A DNA stretch of 64,000 bases, taken from assembly GCF_001591965.1 (NCBI RefSeq), contig NZ_BCVX01000009.1:124001-188000 (forward strand), given 5' to 3'. The stretch comes from Lysinibacillus odysseyi 34hs-1 = NBRC 100172 (GTDB lineage: Bacteria; Bacillota; Bacilli; Bacillales_A; Planococcaceae). This document shows, piece by piece, positions 63,416-64,000 of this stretch. The notes under the pieces are model-generated. The model did not search any database. It was not told the origin of the DNA and was given only the letters and a program-made list of their open reading frames with translations. A program made the translations under genes and the position numbers. How positions within the stretch are numbered: the stretch's first letter is position 1; the number at the start of each line of letters is the position of its first letter.

Positions 63416-64000
63416 ATGAGCTTTGTTCAAATTACAAAAAGCAATATCGGAACTGAGCATATATGCTGTGCGCTAGGAACAAAACAGTATGAGAGTGCCG
63501 TAAGAGAGAAAAAACAATGGCTGACAGAAAGAATGGAAGAAGGATTGGTCTTTTATCGTTTAAATGAGCGGGCGAAAGTGTTTATAGAATATATACCTGC
63601 TGATTTGGCATGGGTGTCAATCCATGCTTCGAATTATATGTATATTAATTGTTTATGGGTTTCAGGTAAATACAAAAATAAGGGATATGCGAAGCAATTG
63701 CTGGAACATTGTAAAGATGAGGCAGTCAAACTTGGGATGGATGGAATCGTACATATTGTAGGAAAGAAAAATTACCCGTATCTAAGTGATAGACGCTTCT
63801 TTGAATATATGGGTTTTGATGTAGTAGACGAAGCAGGCCCTTATTTTCAGCTGGTTGCTTTAAAATGGAATAAACATGCTCCGCAACCTTCTTTTAAGCA
63901 ACAGGCAGCTGTTTATCCGATTGATCAAGGAATTTGTATTTATTATACAGCGCAATGTCCGTATGCTGTCGGAATAGTAGAAGAACTAAAAGAAGTAGCG
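63416..64000 (+). CDS. GNAT acetyltransferase, YoaP-like (3' end outside window)
   Basis: N-terminal 195 residues of a GNAT-family protein open to the window end. It begins MSFVQITKSNIGTEHICCAL and carries the acetyl-CoA loop VSGKYKNKGYAKQLLEHC and RRFFEYMGFDVVD. After the GNAT domain comes IYYTAQCPYAVGIVEELKEVA, typical of YoaP proteins with a second C-terminal domain. AGGGAGGGG precedes the ATG. Substrate unknown. Confidence 0.85.
   Translation, partial: MSFVQITKSNIGTEHICCALGTKQYESAVREKKQWLTERMEEGLVFYRLNERAKVFIEYIPADLAWVSIHASNYMYINCLWVSGKYKNKGYAKQLLEHCKDEAVKLGMDGIVHIVGKKNYPYLSDRRFFEYMGFDVVDEAGPYFQLVALKWNKHAPQPSFKQQAAVYPIDQGICIYYTAQCPYAVGIVEELKEVA

Noticed and set aside
1-64000. CRISPR arrays, complete insertion sequences, rRNA genes
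   Set aside because: No regularly spaced repeats, no transposase or integrase gene and no rRNA-like sequence were seen on reading.

Overview
The window is a chromosomal segment of a spore-forming, low-GC Gram-positive bacterium. The backbone order matches the Bacillus subtilis order: zapA-cvpA-polX-mutS2, lcfA-fadR-fadB-etfB-etfA, trxA-uvrC-lysC locus-yslB-sdhCAB-ysmA-gerE-ysmB-murI-rph-rdgB-ysnB. Protein sequences, frequent TTG starts, gerE and cwlJ suggest a Planococcaceae/Lysinibacillus-Solibacillus-type member of the Bacillales. The genus is an inference; no database search was possible.

Layout. 1-7.1 kb: 3' part of nnr, zapA, cvpA, polX, mutS2, a DUF350 membrane protein and a 26-residue membrane peptide. 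7.3-12.3 kb: fatty-acid beta-oxidation genes with a FadR operator in front of fadR. 12.7-21.2 kb: an inserted catabolic unit (PucR-type regulator, divergent from carbamoylase, dihydropyrimidinase, PreT, PreA, an NCS1 permease and a 69-residue protein), best read as reductive uracil/thymine degradation. 21.5-33.1 kb: conserved backbone, including a lysine riboswitch that leads into only the ACT-domain (regulatory) part of an aspartokinase.

33.7-43.4 kb: the most unusual part. A tRNA-Arg(UCU) gene is split within the anticodon by a 410-nt group I intron with a recognisable catalytic core (P1-P9) and no homing endonuclease. Immediately downstream lies about 9 kb of accessory DNA with small orphan genes (HEPN-like protein, Lrp regulator plus VOC protein, old-yellow-enzyme, DUF4279, RlaP-like nucleotidyltransferase) and long gene-poor gaps. 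It ends at 43,350-43,403 with a 47/54 match to the tRNA 3' end plus downstream flank, as expected for an old tRNA-targeted integration whose integrase has been lost.

43.6-64 kb: mixed accessory and housekeeping genes: a HAD phosphatase, aldo-keto reductase/HxlR/MFS cluster, exported proteins, flavohaemoglobin, a probably BirA-regulated bioY, a large SWIM/SNF2 helicase, a LysE exporter, and sporulation/germination genes (yjcZ-like, cwlJ). A cupin gene with no canonical start codon (probable AUU start) and a GNAT gene cut by the window end complete it.
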